From positions 38,253,570-38,317,569 of the forward strand of contig CM046294.1 of the NCBI GenBank assembly GCA_025267735.1: a DNA stretch of 64,000 nucleotides, in the 5' to 3' direction. Below the pieces are notes generated by a model that saw only the letters and a program-made list of their open reading frames with translations, was not told the origin of the DNA and searched no databases. The stretch comes from Mactra quadrangularis (Eukaryota; Mollusca; Bivalvia; Venerida; Mactridae). The translations under genes were made by a program, and so were the position numbers. Shown in pieces: positions 39,804 through 53,742 of this stretch. Numbering within the stretch: position 1 is the first letter of the stretch; each line of letters starts with the position of its first letter.

Positions 39804-42160
39804 TTAGAATTCCATTGGTTTAAAAAAGTGATCAGTATGGTTCCTTTCTTAATCCTAAACTAGGTAGTGTTTTTGTTCTAATTAAAGAAACGGCCGATTG
39901 TTTTACATACAACAACACAAAATCGCGACACGGTGCAAAAGCAAAGCACTTTTCACAAAAATTATGCATTTATTCTAATCTGCCGACATTCTCGTACGAA
40001 GTGGCTATCAATATTTTCGAGCAAGAATGCCCTGCCGAGTACGAAATATATTTTATTTAACTTACATTATATTACTTAATCCGAATGCATTACCGTTTCA
40101 AGTTTGTATATCTATTTGGTCGAATTTAATATACCGTATAAGTGTAAATATATGCGTGTTTCAAATTCAACGTTTTTATAAAAATGACGCGTTTTTATTT
40201 CTACGGGCAAACGTTCTACGGCCTATACATTTTGAATACTGGAATCGAATCGTTATGTCCACATTCCCGGTCGTTGATGCAGTTTTTGCATAGAATAATG
40301 ACTTTAACATAGATCGCAAATTATGAGTAAGTAAAGACAATGCAATAAAACCAACTAAATACTCAAATGTACGCATATCCGGGATAAACAAATTGTTCAA
40401 ATCTCATTTGCTTACTTTTGCTTATAATTCTTAATCATTGTTTTTAGCGCTAAATATGCAATTCACATTTAATAAAGTCGTTATTATTTTTATTATTTTT
40501 ATTATTAGCATCATTATTATTAATATTATTATTTTTTATCATTATTATTATTATTGATAACATATATATTTTATACCGTTGTCATAGACTCTCCCGACAA
40601 CGTACTGCGGTTACGTTAAAATGACCTTAGTGTTAACCAAATAATGAACAATTTTTATCTAGAAGTCAAATTAAAAATATAATATTATTAGGCTTTTTGG
40701 ATCTAAGTTTGTCGAACACGATTGTTCAATGTGTGATTGTAGATTCGTTGCGAACTGCGGCATAAACGCTATTATATAGAAAAAACCCAGCTGAACCTGA
40801 TCTCTACTGTGAATTGGTAACTGAGTTTTTAATCAGATTTTCGCAATGCATGTCGGAAGCACAATGTATATAAGCAGCATCAAAGTTAAACGCGTTTTCG
40901 GTCATATGCACCGATTTCAAATCTACGATACCAAAGTGAAACCCGATTTTAGCGAATGTATTTTTGTGTATAGACTGACGACTAATGCATAAATCAAGTC
41001 ACAACAATATTTTCACGTATACGGCATATGTTCTCGTTTCATAGACACACTGCATTGAAATTCATTTGCATTGAAAAACATTAAAGATAAATTTAGTCTT
41101 ACTTTAAATGAGGGCGGGTTATATGACAAAGCTATTTAGTGTCATACTATCCATCTTATTATGTACATTGTATGGTAATTTGCTGTTTTTACTATTAACT
41201 TTAAAATAACTTTATTTAAATTTATATACTCATCTTAAATTGCAAGTGTTAGTACAGATGTATATCAAAGCGCTGATAGCCCTGCCCAGACATGTGTTCA
41301 GCATCAAAATCCCTTTATTTGATTAATACCCCAGGCATTGCAAGTAAATTCTTCCCTCAGAAAGCCGAATCTTTTTTCTTTATCTTTTCTGTTACAATTT
41401 AATATTTTTCTACAAATTAAGTTTCCTCGTAGTATATTATGATGTTCAAATTACATAAAGATAAAAAAGTTCTAATTAATAATTTGTAAATATAACAAAG
41501 CGTGACGTAAGCTCTGTGAGAAGCTTTGGCATTCTATATATAGATAGCATTACTAGCGTGACGTGATTTACGTGTTGGCAGATTAAGTAGCAAAGCGTGA
41601 CGCGAGCACTGTTTGGAGTTTGGTCCAACATAACAAAACAAACCTACATGTCATTATTGCTGTTATTACTATATACTTCGAGACTTTTTTTCACGCGTAA
41701 GTTTTAAACTAACTTTTACATTGTTGCGCGTCAAATTAGCTTGCAATCGGTATAAAAATAGAAAGTACGAAATGATGTTTTAACAGTGTTTCGTTTAGCT
41801 GAAAGCTACGCATTGATTGGTTGATATGTAATCTCGACATGACTTTCGAAGCAACCCTTAAAGATTCCTATACGACAGCGGTCTATATGATATCTGTTAG
41901 GGAGATTTAGTCTTTGGCAAATGGACAAAGAGTTGTTGACTTTATACTATGTAACACTGTGAGATTGATACATAGTTACAGTTACAGTCTCCTGTGATCA
42001 TAAATACGGCCAAGTCACTTACGAATGTTCGATATGCTTCACTGAAAAATGCAACTGTTGTGACATATTTCATAAAGTTAGTTTGATAATAGTTTACTGT
42101 ATCATATATCCTACATTAACATGATACTAATATTTATATATCATTTTTGTTGCACACAAA
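39804..42160. other. Upstream flank of the SLC16-like gene, no further gene
   Basis: About 2.3 kb likely to include the transporter promoter. No TATA box or other core element could be assigned. It contains an ATT-rich microsatellite at 40482-40560 and two short related units with AAAGCGTGACG at about 41497 and 41592. Confidence 0.4.
40482..40560. repeat. (ATT)n microsatellite
   Basis: Imperfect TTATTATT tract with a few interruptions, upstream of the SLC16-like gene. Confidence 0.85.
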
Positions 42161-42313
42161 TGTATAGTGGCATATTTCTGCCATTACATAACCACATTAC
42201 TTACTAGTTAATTAAGATGTTAAGTAGTTACCGTAACTTTTTAACCACTTAACTTAATTACCTAGTTAGTTATGTGGTTATCTGATATAATGGCAGAAAT
42301 ATGCCACCATACA
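42161..42313. mobile_element. Palindromic foldback element (MITE-like, family 2)
   Basis: 153 bp that is an imperfect inverted repeat over its whole length. Left end TGTATAGTGGCATATTTCTG; right end is the complement with one change (ATGGCAGAAATATGCCACCATACA read in two parts). The arms continue through TAACCACA and TTAAGT to the centre. No coding capacity. Target duplication is not clear (flanks share AA). It lies in the part of copy 2 that copy 1 lacks. Confidence 0.75.
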
Positions 42314-44080
42314 AATGCATTAAGCTAAATGTTATAATCACATAAACACAACACAATATGCCAAAGTTTTACCAAAAGGGAGGTAATTCGTAATATGATC
42401 AACTAATTCAGAGACATTTGCTATACCTAACTTATTATAAAGCAAATAAAACCTTATGCAACCTAGAGCGAACTAAAGAAGGGTCTTCAGTCACGTGATC
42501 TGCAACAATTAATAATTAGGTGAACAAGCTTTTCATTTATTTCTTTTTCTAGGCAAACAATGAAATAGTATTATTTAGCGCATATAATAACTTCTTTGAC
42601 CCGTGAATATCGATTATTTGTTCAAAATATCCACACAAAAGTCGATTCGAAAAGTAAACTATGGCATTTGCAGAAATAGTTAATGCAAAGGATTCTGGAA
42701 TAAACAATTACATTTTACAGACTAGCATGGCACTTGCACACGTATGTTCATTTCTCAAACTTTTGTTGTTATATAACATATATAGCTATAAACTAAATTG
42801 CTTACACTTGAAACGTTGCATTTAAATTATTGATTCATTGGCTGTTTTGAATGAACAGAATAATTATTGGATAAACTTAAGCATTCAATTTGATAATTTT
42901 TATTTGGATACAAAGGCGCCAAATGTGATAGCTCAGCAGTTTAAGCGGAACAATTTATTTAAAAAAATGTCTATTTGAATATTTCATTTGTTATATTACC
43001 ACGTACATCAGAACGTTCACATTTCCATTAAAAGTTTCGGAAATTGTTCAGGAATTTAAAGGTCTGCTAGGCTGATTTATGTTTTACTGTTTTCTTAGAC
43101 ATATCACTAATACAAACTACATTTGGTTCACTAAAATGTGTTTTTTAATGCAAAAGTTTGTATGTAACTTATACATTGTTGACCATTTATGTTTATGTTG
43201 CAGTACTTAAAAGGAATATTTCAATGTCTTGTTATTGTAAATATACTCAGGAGAGGATATACTTTTTACTGATAGGTTCGATACTTAGTGGAGGTGATTA
43301 TTCTCAAATGTGTAGCGGTGACAAAACAGACGTTAATGTGGTGCTTGGTGTGACACTTAAAAATGCATACATGTGTACAAGGATACCATTAGTTGTCAAA
43401 AACAAAGTACAATAAGTTTAGCGTATATTCTGAATGAATTATTTAATACTCATAAAGCATTGCATTTTTCTCTTCAGAACGTAAAGTTTTTAGACTATTG
43501 TCAACGATGCCATGTCCCATGAAGCAACAAGAAGTAAGCACAGGATTTTGAAGTGGTTCGTATATTTGAAATACTTATATATAATCCCCTGTTGGTACAT
43601 TTGTGTATGGGAAAGGAAGCTTATTCAGTTGTAACACTATTATACTTATAGCAAATTCTCAGTAATATCACCTTAGTATAGTATCTGGCTGGTACGTGCA
43701 CATATACACTCTGTAAATTCCTCTATTTAATAACGTTCCGGCATATAGCCTGCCTCAAACATATATACATTAAAAATGTAACTTCACCATTTCTTCTTAC
43801 TGATACATGACAATTTACAAATGGATAGTTTAGAAAGAAAACAACATTGGTTTCATTCAAACATGTCGGTCTGTATTTTCGTTTTGACTTGCTAACATGC
43901 AATGCACGCTGTGATACAAAGCAACAAAACAAGACGTGTCATTATCTTATTCAATTTCCAAACCAGCTATTTTGAAAATCGCTAGTATTATGAGAAAAGG
44001 TATTCCCATATCACGTCATTAGATCAGTTTATGATGTAAACACCACATTACGAGCAGACTATGCAGATTATGAAATCAAA

Positions 44081-47000
44081 TATTTCACGATGGCATGCAT
44101 CCCAAGTTGTAATTTTCACTGAGAAAAAACAATACGGCACCGAGTAAACAAAGTTAATGTTATTAGTGTTGCTCTATCAAATGGTTAACAATGTGTATTG
44201 TTTTGGTTTTACAAAAAATAAGTGTTCAAATTGTGCGTTATAGTAAAATAAAAAGGTACACACCAATTAGGGCCAGCTGGTCTAATTGTGACCTGCCAGT
44301 CAGCCGTCTAACTTATAGTGTACCTCAGCCTTCGGAATCGATTCACAGTATGTTGCCACTCGGCATTGGGAAATACCTCGAACCCTTATTAGAAAATATG
44401 TCATCGTCGAATGTGTTGTTCATTTAACCTGTCGAGAATCGAAATATGTTTATATTTAGCTGTTTTATTTTTATACTTAATTATGTTTACCAGTCTTGGA
44501 AAATGACTATCAACCTTCATTAGTCGTCAAAATGTCATCGAAGTCATGTTAGAGAGACATAAAAATAAAAAAGTTACTTACCTGTTGTATTTTGTGTATA
44601 CTTTAAATTAGAAAAAAAACCCACCTTCATTAGTTAACGATGTTTTCTCGATTTTTTTATATTCCTGAAACACGAGAAATGGCATTGACTTTGTTATTTT
44701 GGTCAATTTCGAACAATTTGTTGTTTTAGTCAATCTTAACAATGCCATTGTCCTCATTTCACGACTTTACTTGTTGTGCAAGACATATCTACGATCATTG
44801 GACTTAATGAGTAAAGTTCAAGGTTGAAACGTAGCTAATAGTTTTGGTTTTCATTTCAAATGGACACACACACTGATATTAGGTAGCTTAATCTTGTATC
44901 GATACAAAAAACATGTCTTGGGAACAATAATGTCGATCGTCCTTGAGATGTTGCGATATAAAACCTTTAGAAACAAACATTGGTGCAAACCTTCTAAAAC
45001 TTAATAATATGATTAGTCTTGGGAAATTAGGAAGCTTATTGTCATTAATGCGTATGCTAAAAAAAATTGAAAATCTCACCTTCAGCTTTTGAGATTGGCA
45101 AAGCCAGCAATGCAAAATTTCAACTACCCCTCGTATTACATAAAACGTTATTATTGAAAAGTACCATTGTTTCCCCAATCTAAAAATTAACAGGTGTGCA
45201 ATTATATACAAGGAGAAATACTAATATCCCATTACTTAATTGCATGTCGTTAAAGCTAATGTTAAAATGATCATGGCTAATGTCAATCATACTCTGTGGT
45301 TGTATTTCATGGTTAATGTAGTGAATAAAATTTCATGTTAAACATCATAAGCATGTATACATTGTAATATGTCTCTTTATTCCCAATAGACATTTCAATG
45401 CGAAATATATACCGTAACATAAGAGAGTTTTACTTACATACAACATTAGATCAATGTCAATGACGTAACTAAATGTCTAACTGCAGTATCATGAGAACAT
45501 CATCTATTGATATACGATGCTATTCGACAACTTTACAGTCATATTTGTGACATTCGGTGACATTCAGTTATCTATTCCGTGTCATGTAGAAGCTGAGATA
45601 ATTGTGCTTCAGCTTTGAATAAGCATATTGGTACTATTAGCTGACAACCACCTTAGTTTGTGCAAAGGCTGGTGAGAAAACTGTCACACAAAATATGACA
45701 CAACCTCAGTACAAATTACTCTTCCTGCCCAGTCATCAAACAGACAACCCCTGGAATCAGTGATAAGATAATTAGACAGGTCCAATGTATTTTCTTCTTC
45801 CATAAAACACGTGTAATATTATAACCAATATTGAAATAAATGTAGCAAAAACTCTTCTTTAACGATACTGTATATTTCCATACCAAATGGACTGATAACC
45901 AATTTCTTCTAACATCGGACAATATTGTTAATTGCCTACTCATTCTGATTATACCACGCACTTTTTGTGATCAATGAAAGTTTAAATATCAAAGTGAGTC
46001 TTCATTTTATGCATTCAACATGCAATTAATGCTGACTTTATTAAATTCATGTATCAGACTAAATGGAGACTTCAGAAAATCTGCTCAGTTTTGATTCTAC
46101 ACTAAACTCTTCCTCTAACAGAAAATACCAAATTGACATAATGCTTGTCATTTAGAATTGCATGGTTATTCAATCAATATTCAGTTTGAAATTGGATCGC
46201 CCACATTTCGTTTGACAATTGAAATTAAAATATTATTTACTAATGTTAGCTCCTGTTACTATCAATTTACTTAAATGTCCATTATCAATCACGCAATCAC
46301 AGTTTTTGTGCTACAACTCTGTCTATGCTTGACCATACAGTTTTGTCCAATTGTTTAGCAAAACATCGACCAAATTGTCGACCAAAATGTGTTACAAGAC
46401 AAGAAAAGTCGCTGTGATAATCACTTTTAAATTGGGACATTGCTAAACCTTTAGAGGTCAAATAGGAAAGCATTTGATAATTCTCAAAAAATGTCACTGG
46501 ATTATATTGAAAAATAATGTCGAACAAACATTCATCTATATAGTTACGTAATTTTGCTTCACTTTTGACGATTTGACATCAACCGCGTTAATAAGTATGA
46601 CAGTTTGTTACTAAAATGTTTCCTACTCGTATTACCTTTTCCATTAACAAACAAATGAACAAATATTTTCACAATTTACATGATTAGATATAAAACTGTG
46701 TTTCGATCAAAATGATAACTACATTCGAACTGAGAGTTTCACCATCGTAAATCAAAAATAAAACAATCATGGACGGCAATGCACTCCATAAATTAATGAT
46801 AATTGTCTACTTGTCAATTTTGACAACGTAAAAGGAAAAATCCAAATTGTCTTAAAACCATCAGCAATACAAACAAATCATGGAATATAATTGCGTGCTA
46901 ACTTTCCATTTCGGGAATATTTTCCATTTTCGTACAATATATCATTTTCAGAAATGGACATGGGATTACATTATTTTGCAATATTTGAAAACTTTCAGAA

Positions 47001-47990
47001 GTCGTAATTTGTGACAAGAGTACAGTTTTGATGAATTTAATTATTGCAAGAAGGCCTATTGACGTTTTTCATGCCCTTGGAAATGGTTAGCGCTTCAGAC
47101 GGACGACTTTAAAACACACACTGGTTAATGGCTGACAGTTTTCCCTTTTTATAAATCGATAGGGAGAAAAACAGACTTCGTAACTTAACTCCAGAAGGTA
47201 TGAAGTTTTAATCTTACAATCGATCACACGAACGATTTTTAACAGTCAGGCTCGCTACCTATTGCACTTACCGCCATTTTATGTGATAAAAAAGGGTTTG
47301 AATACACAATAGGATGAACCAGCATGAATCAATAATTTCACGAACAAAATACAAAAAAGTGAAAAATAAAAACTCTTACACAAACAAATAATATCACGAA
47401 CAATTTTTTCATGAATTCAAATCACATGCTTTCTCATAATTATTTTAGATAAGTGGTCCAGAAGAAAGACGGACGCTTTGTGATGAGAGGCACAAGAAAC
47501 TTAACTGCGATTGCGTTAGTCCACAGAATGTATATAGGAACCTACGAGAGCCAACTTAATCGGTTGAACCAACATATCGGCAGCTTATAAGCAAGGTAAA
47601 GCATTTTAAAGTAAGATAAATCCCGAAAGCCCAATAACCAGGGATAATAGCTGTAAAGTCAGTGAATCAGCACTCGAATCGGAAATGACTGGCCTTGTAA
47701 AAATTGCAACATTTGAACTACAAATGTCCATTTTATCGTGGCTTTATCTCATCGTATTGTACTGTCATTATTATAGAAAGTGCAAACATGAACGTTTATT
47801 ATCTAAACAATTTTCTCTTAATTTATAGGCTCGTTGAAGGGTTAACTAATCCCTTGTCATAATTTGCAATGCATCATTACATTTCATGATTACAGTTTAA
47901 AGAGCCCAATGTGTCATTTTAGAAGGTTTTTATTCACAATTGCCAGCCTGTTTACCACAATTTAAATTCAAAGAAATGAGTATAATCAAC
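44081..47990. other. Gene-free region
   Basis: About 3.9 kb right of the duplication. Open frames are under 110 codons and none shows a domain, signal peptide or paired splice sites. No repeat family was recognised. Confidence 0.4.
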
Positions 47991-49330
47991 ATTCAGTTAA
48001 TTTGACCGTTTTAATCAAAATTAGAAAAAAGCACAAATGGAAAAACACTCAATGAAATTTATTATGATGTCTTCAAAATTAACAACGTTGGTATAATAAA
48101 CACATAGCTTTATGAAATAGTTGACGGAAACATTAATCATGGGACAAATTTGCGTGATAAAATTGTATTTAAATGGTACTGCTTGTTTTGATTATTCATA
48201 TTACGTAATCGATATTTAGACGCCCTAGTTGAATTGTATGAACTCATGGTTCCTAGTAAAACGTTTAGTGGTAGTATTTGGAATCAGAAGATACATGTAA
48301 TAATTCCAGTCACGGCTGGTGTAACCAGTCCCCATAAATTCGATATAAAATGAACATTTTCCTTTCATATGGAAGGAAATGTTGGTATCAAGCCACTTTT
48401 AGATGGTAAGTGTGTCATAGTAAAATATTTGTATTGTAAAGATAGAAAAGCGATCCGTTTATTTGTATGAACAAGTGTCATATCGAATTGAACGTTGACT
48501 TTGTAATTTGTCCAAGTTTGCAACACAAACAGGTAAATGCCCATTTAAATGTAGTTTCATTTATTGTATTGAACTTCTTATTTTACTTCAACACGCTTTT
48601 TACTTTTTCTGTCATGCAAAGCCATTTTATATGTCCAAGAGAGGTAATACAAAATTTGTAAAAGTTACATTTTGTATCGAGTTAATCCCCTTCGCTGAAA
48701 TGTAAAGCTCGGTCATGAAGCAAGTTTTCGCAACTTAGATATACCACTCTGAAGTAAATTCTGGGAATCCAGTTCTAAACTAGCAAGCCAGTTTCTTGCT
48801 CAATGAAAACGACGTTGTTTATTTTGGATGTGATTTAACAATTCGGAGCTGACTATATAATGCTTACCAATTAAACGTCGTTACCAATCGATTACGCTAG
48901 TTAAGTTGAGCTATAACGCATTTGGCAGTTTATGGATTGTCTAAAACATGTTACAAATGTATATATATGATAACAAATATGCATAGTCTAAACAAGTGAT
49001 TTATTTATAAAAGCAGTGTACAACAATAATTGAAACTGTAAAAGCATTAACCGATTGCCAATTAATGAAAATATATATGTTACAAATTGTGAAATGTTCG
49101 CGTAGCGTATAGGTTCGCTAGCCATACTCATAAGTTATGTTTGTCAATTTACGTTGCATTTCAATAATGTGTCTGCCACTACATAGCAGTCGTTCCCTTC
49201 ACTATCGCTATAAAGACTATTTCCTATACCAAGTTTTTAAACTAGTCCTTGGTACTTACACTTATCAGTGCGCAACTTTATTTATTAAACGGCTGAAAAA
49301 TAACTTAAACACGGTTTTCTTATGTCCAAG
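47991..49330 (+). repeat. Older local duplication, copy a
   Basis: Related in the same orientation to 50990-52560. Landmarks shared by both: ATTATTCAT followed by a T-rich link to GATATTTAG at about 48190/51175; GAGGTAATACA at about 48640/51612; the AGTTACCCCC/AGTTAATCCCC stretch at about 48680/51650; CGGAGCTGACC/CGGAGCTGACT at about 48844/51825; and GAAACTAGTCC/TAAACTAGTCC at about 49229/52490. Divergence and indels are heavy, so this is much older than the 26 kb-spaced duplication. Function unknown. Confidence 0.7.
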
Positions 49331-50989
49331 AAGATTACAAAATAAACAAAAATATGCCAAAACGTATGTTTTTTAAGAGGTACAAATGTTATAAGTGACG
49401 TGTATATTAATCACATTAGAAATTACAAATGTTATAACAAAAAACATTCATCTATTTCTCACCAGCTGATACAACAATAACAAGAAAAGGTAAAACTGAG
49501 TATGTTTAACAGAGACGGTTTTTCTTTTTTCGATACACATAATTTGCTAGTGATGTAGGAGGTCTTTGTTGTGAGTGCACCTGATATTGGTATTTGCTTT
49601 GCTACAGGGTGTGCTGTGAATAAATCCGTAAGAATTTGAACGTGGGGTGTGATATCATAAGTGGATAGTGTGTTTCTTAACATTGTAGAGTTCATTGCCA
49701 ATGTACAGATACACTGTCAGCAGCAGGCTGTGGAATAGTCCGTCATTTATTCACTTCTGAAACTGGTCCTTCAAATTACTACGAAAAGTAATTTAAACAC
49801 GATGTCAGACCCTCACATGCATTATAATGTAAGTGTTGAAACCGAACAATCGACGGACAGTATTTTTTCAGTCCGACGCCATTATCTGGGTCACTGGCAC
49901 TGCAATGTAAACAAACCACACAAGCCACTGACTATTTTGTCGCTGTCCTACATATTTTACGACAAAATGCTCTATCTACCATAGCTGACACATTGAACAT
50001 TCATATAAGGGAGGTAACTACTTAGTATATTAAATGCTATGTCAATAGTCAAACTGTCAAAACTAATGAACATTTTATGACGTCGTTAGTTTCTTTGGTA
50101 ACTGCTGTAGTAAGTTCGAATGACTTGATTGACGTTTCGTTTTCTATTTTCTTTTTGCATTTTTGCTTCATTTAATTTTACCACATGTGCAATCTTGATA
50201 TTTTTAATTGTAAAATTGCGTTGTCCTACAATGGAATTTATACTGTGCAGATATATTTATTTATTACTCAATGGTAAATATATATAAGTATATACAACAA
50301 TTCTGATTATATATCTTGATTATAAAGGGAAGACATATTGTTTGCCTGTTATCTAATCCAATATTTCAAAAATACATAACCAACTTAACCAATTTAACAA
50401 ATTTTAACACATCATACGCCCGGTCAGTGTTTTGTATAGGACAGTAAACACTTAAAAACGCATTTTTTTCATAGTTTTGTTAGAGAACTATTCCAATGGA
50501 AAGACGTTGGAATAGGGAATTCAGTTGCCCAAGTTCCGAACGCCTGTAAGAGCACTACTAATTTACTTGAGCAAGAAACTTACCTGAAATTGTGTCAGTT
50601 CACTAAGGTGAAAATATAGATACCAGCTAGAATCGGATACTTCCATTGCAACTCAATAGAGGCTGCAAATAAGCAAAGTCAAATACTAGAATCCACATGA
50701 TAAGCGATAATGTCTGTTAAGATAGTGAATGTGCATTAGCCCAAAACATATATTTTTAACCCTACTATTCATAATTAATGGCAAAACCCTGATTGGATAG
50801 TTCTGTCCTGTAAATGTAGGAGTTGGAATGAAGATTTCCATAATAAATTGTCTTTATCATGATTATATTCATCTTTACATTTAATAATATCAACTCAATT
50901 CATCCCTAGTGTCGTTTTTGAAATATGTTTTATTGTTTGAATCAACAGCATTTTTGTCATGAAAGGTATTTCAAAGACAACTTTATATT
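49331..50989. other. Gene-free region between the local duplicates
   Basis: No supported gene. A minus-strand open frame at 49459-49701 ends next to a possible splice donor (GCTG|GTGAGA near 49460) but shows no recognisable protein features. Confidence 0.35.
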
Positions 50990-52560
50990 TGTTTGACCGT
51001 ATATTAAAAGAAGACGTAAATACCGATGAAGAAGCACTCGATGGAGTTGACTATGATTTTTTTCAACTTATTTAGATTAGTCACTAATATTCTATAAAAA
51101 ATGATGACAAATACATCAATCATGAGGCTATATAGCGTGGTTAAATTCTTCTAAAATGGTATTGCTGGTTTTTGATTATTCATTTTATAAATTGATATTT
51201 AGCCGCTGTTTGTGGCAGTATTTCGTAACATGAGATACCGAACGATTTCGGTCTTACAAGGATAAATCTGTTCCTGTGCCTTCAATATTTAAATAGTTAA
51301 TATCAAATTGCTTGGTATAGGAAAATGTTGATGATGATGAACCTTTTTTCGGAGGGTGAGTCAAATTGTAAAATAATTGTCCAGTAAGGCAAACAAGACA
51401 CCGTTCTTTACCTATCTAAGTGTTGATAAATTGCGCCACATCGAGTTCAACATAAAGAATGTAATATCACTAACTTTGCAAAACAATTTATGAGATAAAA
51501 TATGCAATATTTGTGTAACATAATTTACAAAATGTAACTTAATATTTACATTGTAACATCACGTTTGTTGAGTTTCTTACTGTCCTTGTAACACCATGTA
51601 TTATGTATAAGCGAGGTAATACATATTTTTCAAATGTTAAAGTGTGTACTGAGTTACCCCCCTTTGCTAAATGCATTAGATATTGTAGCTCGATCATGTA
51701 AAAAGTTTTCAACAACTTTGATGAATAAATCTCAAGTTAACGCTGGTCACCGGTTCTGCATTGGCATGTCTGTTTCTTGCCGAAGGGAACAACGAGGTGT
51801 GTTTTGAATGTGGATCTAACCTTGCGGAGCTGACCATCGAGCTGAATAGTCATACCATATTGTTTATACATACATTAATAAACATGTATATTATTCATAA
51901 AACAAGCAAGTTTACTTTGTTATTTATTTCTGAATAAACAGTAACAAAGCAGTGTATATCAATAAGTCAAACAGTGACAAGCAAATAACAAATAAAGCAA
52001 TTAAGGACACCCGATTAAAGGAAAATACTTAGTAACATAATGTCATAAGATTAATTGATAATAACGTGAAGCAAACTATTGTAACACATGGTAATTTACG
52101 CGACAATTAAATGATGATTCAGTCACATTGTGAAGCTCATCTTGTCGTCCAATTCACTGTCGCTGGATAACATAATTGACAATTTGCCAGACCTGCCATT
52201 TCTGAATATTCGTACTCTGTTCACCAATGAAAGGATTGTCGTATTATTGGAAAAACTAGTCGCTTGTCTTTGGACTGAGGACTACTTTTCTGCACATATA
52301 AGCCGCTTGTCTGGGGGCATGGGTATTGTAGCCTCAGCGTAATGACAGAGCTAACGATAGGATTATCGTATTCTTGCACAAAAACAGTCGTTTGTCTTTG
52401 GACTTAGATTTACTTTGCTATACAGACTAGCTGCTTATCTGAGGTCGTGGGTATAGTTACCTCGGCGGAATGACAGTGCTATACCACGCTTTGAAACTAG
52501 TCCTTTGTACATATACACATCAGTGCCTTACTGGATAAAAAGTTAAGTGAAGGAGTTTCC
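50990..52560 (+). repeat. Older local duplication, copy b
   Basis: Partner of 47991-49330. It has an extra internal tandem duplication at 52214-52482. Confidence 0.7.
52214..52482 (+). repeat. Tandem duplication of about 130 bp units
   Basis: Two imperfect units begin AGGATTGTCGTATT and AGGATTATCGTATT (about 52214 and 52352). Both contain GTCTTTGGACT and end in GCGTAATGACAG or GCGGAATGACAG. They lie inside copy b of the older duplication. Confidence 0.8.
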
Positions 52561-53742
52561 GTAGAACATGATTAATATTCAACTCAAAGAAGAAGATAAA
52601 CATTGTTAGATTTACATGTGGCATAATAATAAAGCATTATGTAACATTTTGTTGCATCAACCACAACCATTAGCGTGACCGGATAGAGCCTCGTTTTCAG
52701 GCTTTTTAAAAAACAGTTTTGATTATCTGTTTTTTTTCTAAATTGTGTCTGTAAGTCTTAAAGCATGTATAAAACCCTCCTTTTTGCATAAGTATAATGC
52801 AATAATCTGTAAATACGATTACATATAAGTAGACGGTGATCCAATACCGTGACAGACCTGAATCATCACAAACATTTACACAATATCAAAACTGAAAACA
52901 ACTAAATAAAGACATTAAAATCAAATATACAAAGAATAAGCATCACAATGAATTAGTCCTTTTATAACAATATCACAACATATCTTAAGGTGCTATAACA
53001 TAAAACATAATAAATATTACAACGCATACACTATGTTACTGAATAGTATCATTTAATTTTAATTTAAACTTGTCCAGAGTTCAATGTTGATTGAATTATT
53101 ACCAAGTGTCCAGTTGCATTATTGTGTTGAATAAAACTAATGTATTGTATAATTTTTAACACTATATTATGTCACTGAATTTACTGTTTATAGTTTCAAT
53201 TAATTGTACAACATTTTTAATCATATCAAAAGTAGACTTAAGCATTGCAATATATTAAGATCATATTTGTTTGAATTGTAATGTCATAAGAAACGATCAT
53301 CTGAAAAAAGTTAGTTCATACCATGTATACACAATTTAGTTAAGTATTATTTGTTATTTAGACAAGCGAAACTTTTATCACTAAATGCTCTAATACAGAT
53401 GTTTAAATTTGATACATGTTTATTACAGTTGGTTACCTAGGTAAATATGTAAAAACAAAACAAACAAAAAACAAACACACGTATATCACTTAACAAAACC
53501 AGTAAAAAATATTGAAAACCTTAATACAAAGTAAAATACAAATAAAACATTGTGCAAATATGAAAAGATGAAATAAATGTTTGAAATGTACTAGTAATAA
53601 AAAGTAAATACGTTGCACTCTATAAGCGAATTAAGTATAGCACACATGCATCTATATTCAGTAAAAGTTTGTCAAGTTTTTACTCTTCAATTCATACTCA
53701 TTGTACGCGCTGATTACTATACAATATATTATGTTATGCGTT
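52561..53742. other. 3' flank of the Ig/FN3 receptor gene
   Basis: About 1.2 kb of AT-rich sequence. It must hold the 3' untranslated region of the minus-strand receptor gene. AATAAA occurs on that strand overlapping the stop codon (53742-53747), but the true poly-A site could not be fixed. Confidence 0.4.

Larger units (their letters stand above)
26164..44080 (+). repeat. Segmental duplication, copy 2
   Basis: Direct copy of 1-16080; the block map is given there. It lacks the split-repeat element and keeps the empty site at 26924/26925. It carries about 670 bp at 26991-27660 missing from copy 1, and it holds a 7.8 kb stretch (about 35048-42864) containing the SLC16-like gene where copy 1 has only about 160 unrelated bases. 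Confidence 0.93.

Noticed and set aside
49459..49701. First exon of another minus-strand gene
   Set aside because: A donor-like GCTG|GTGAGA lies at its end, and a hydrophobic stretch appears only in a frame without an ATG; no downstream exon could be found.
52130..52342. 70-codon frame in the local duplicate
   Set aside because: Not conserved in the paired copy or in the adjoining tandem unit, where stops interrupt it.
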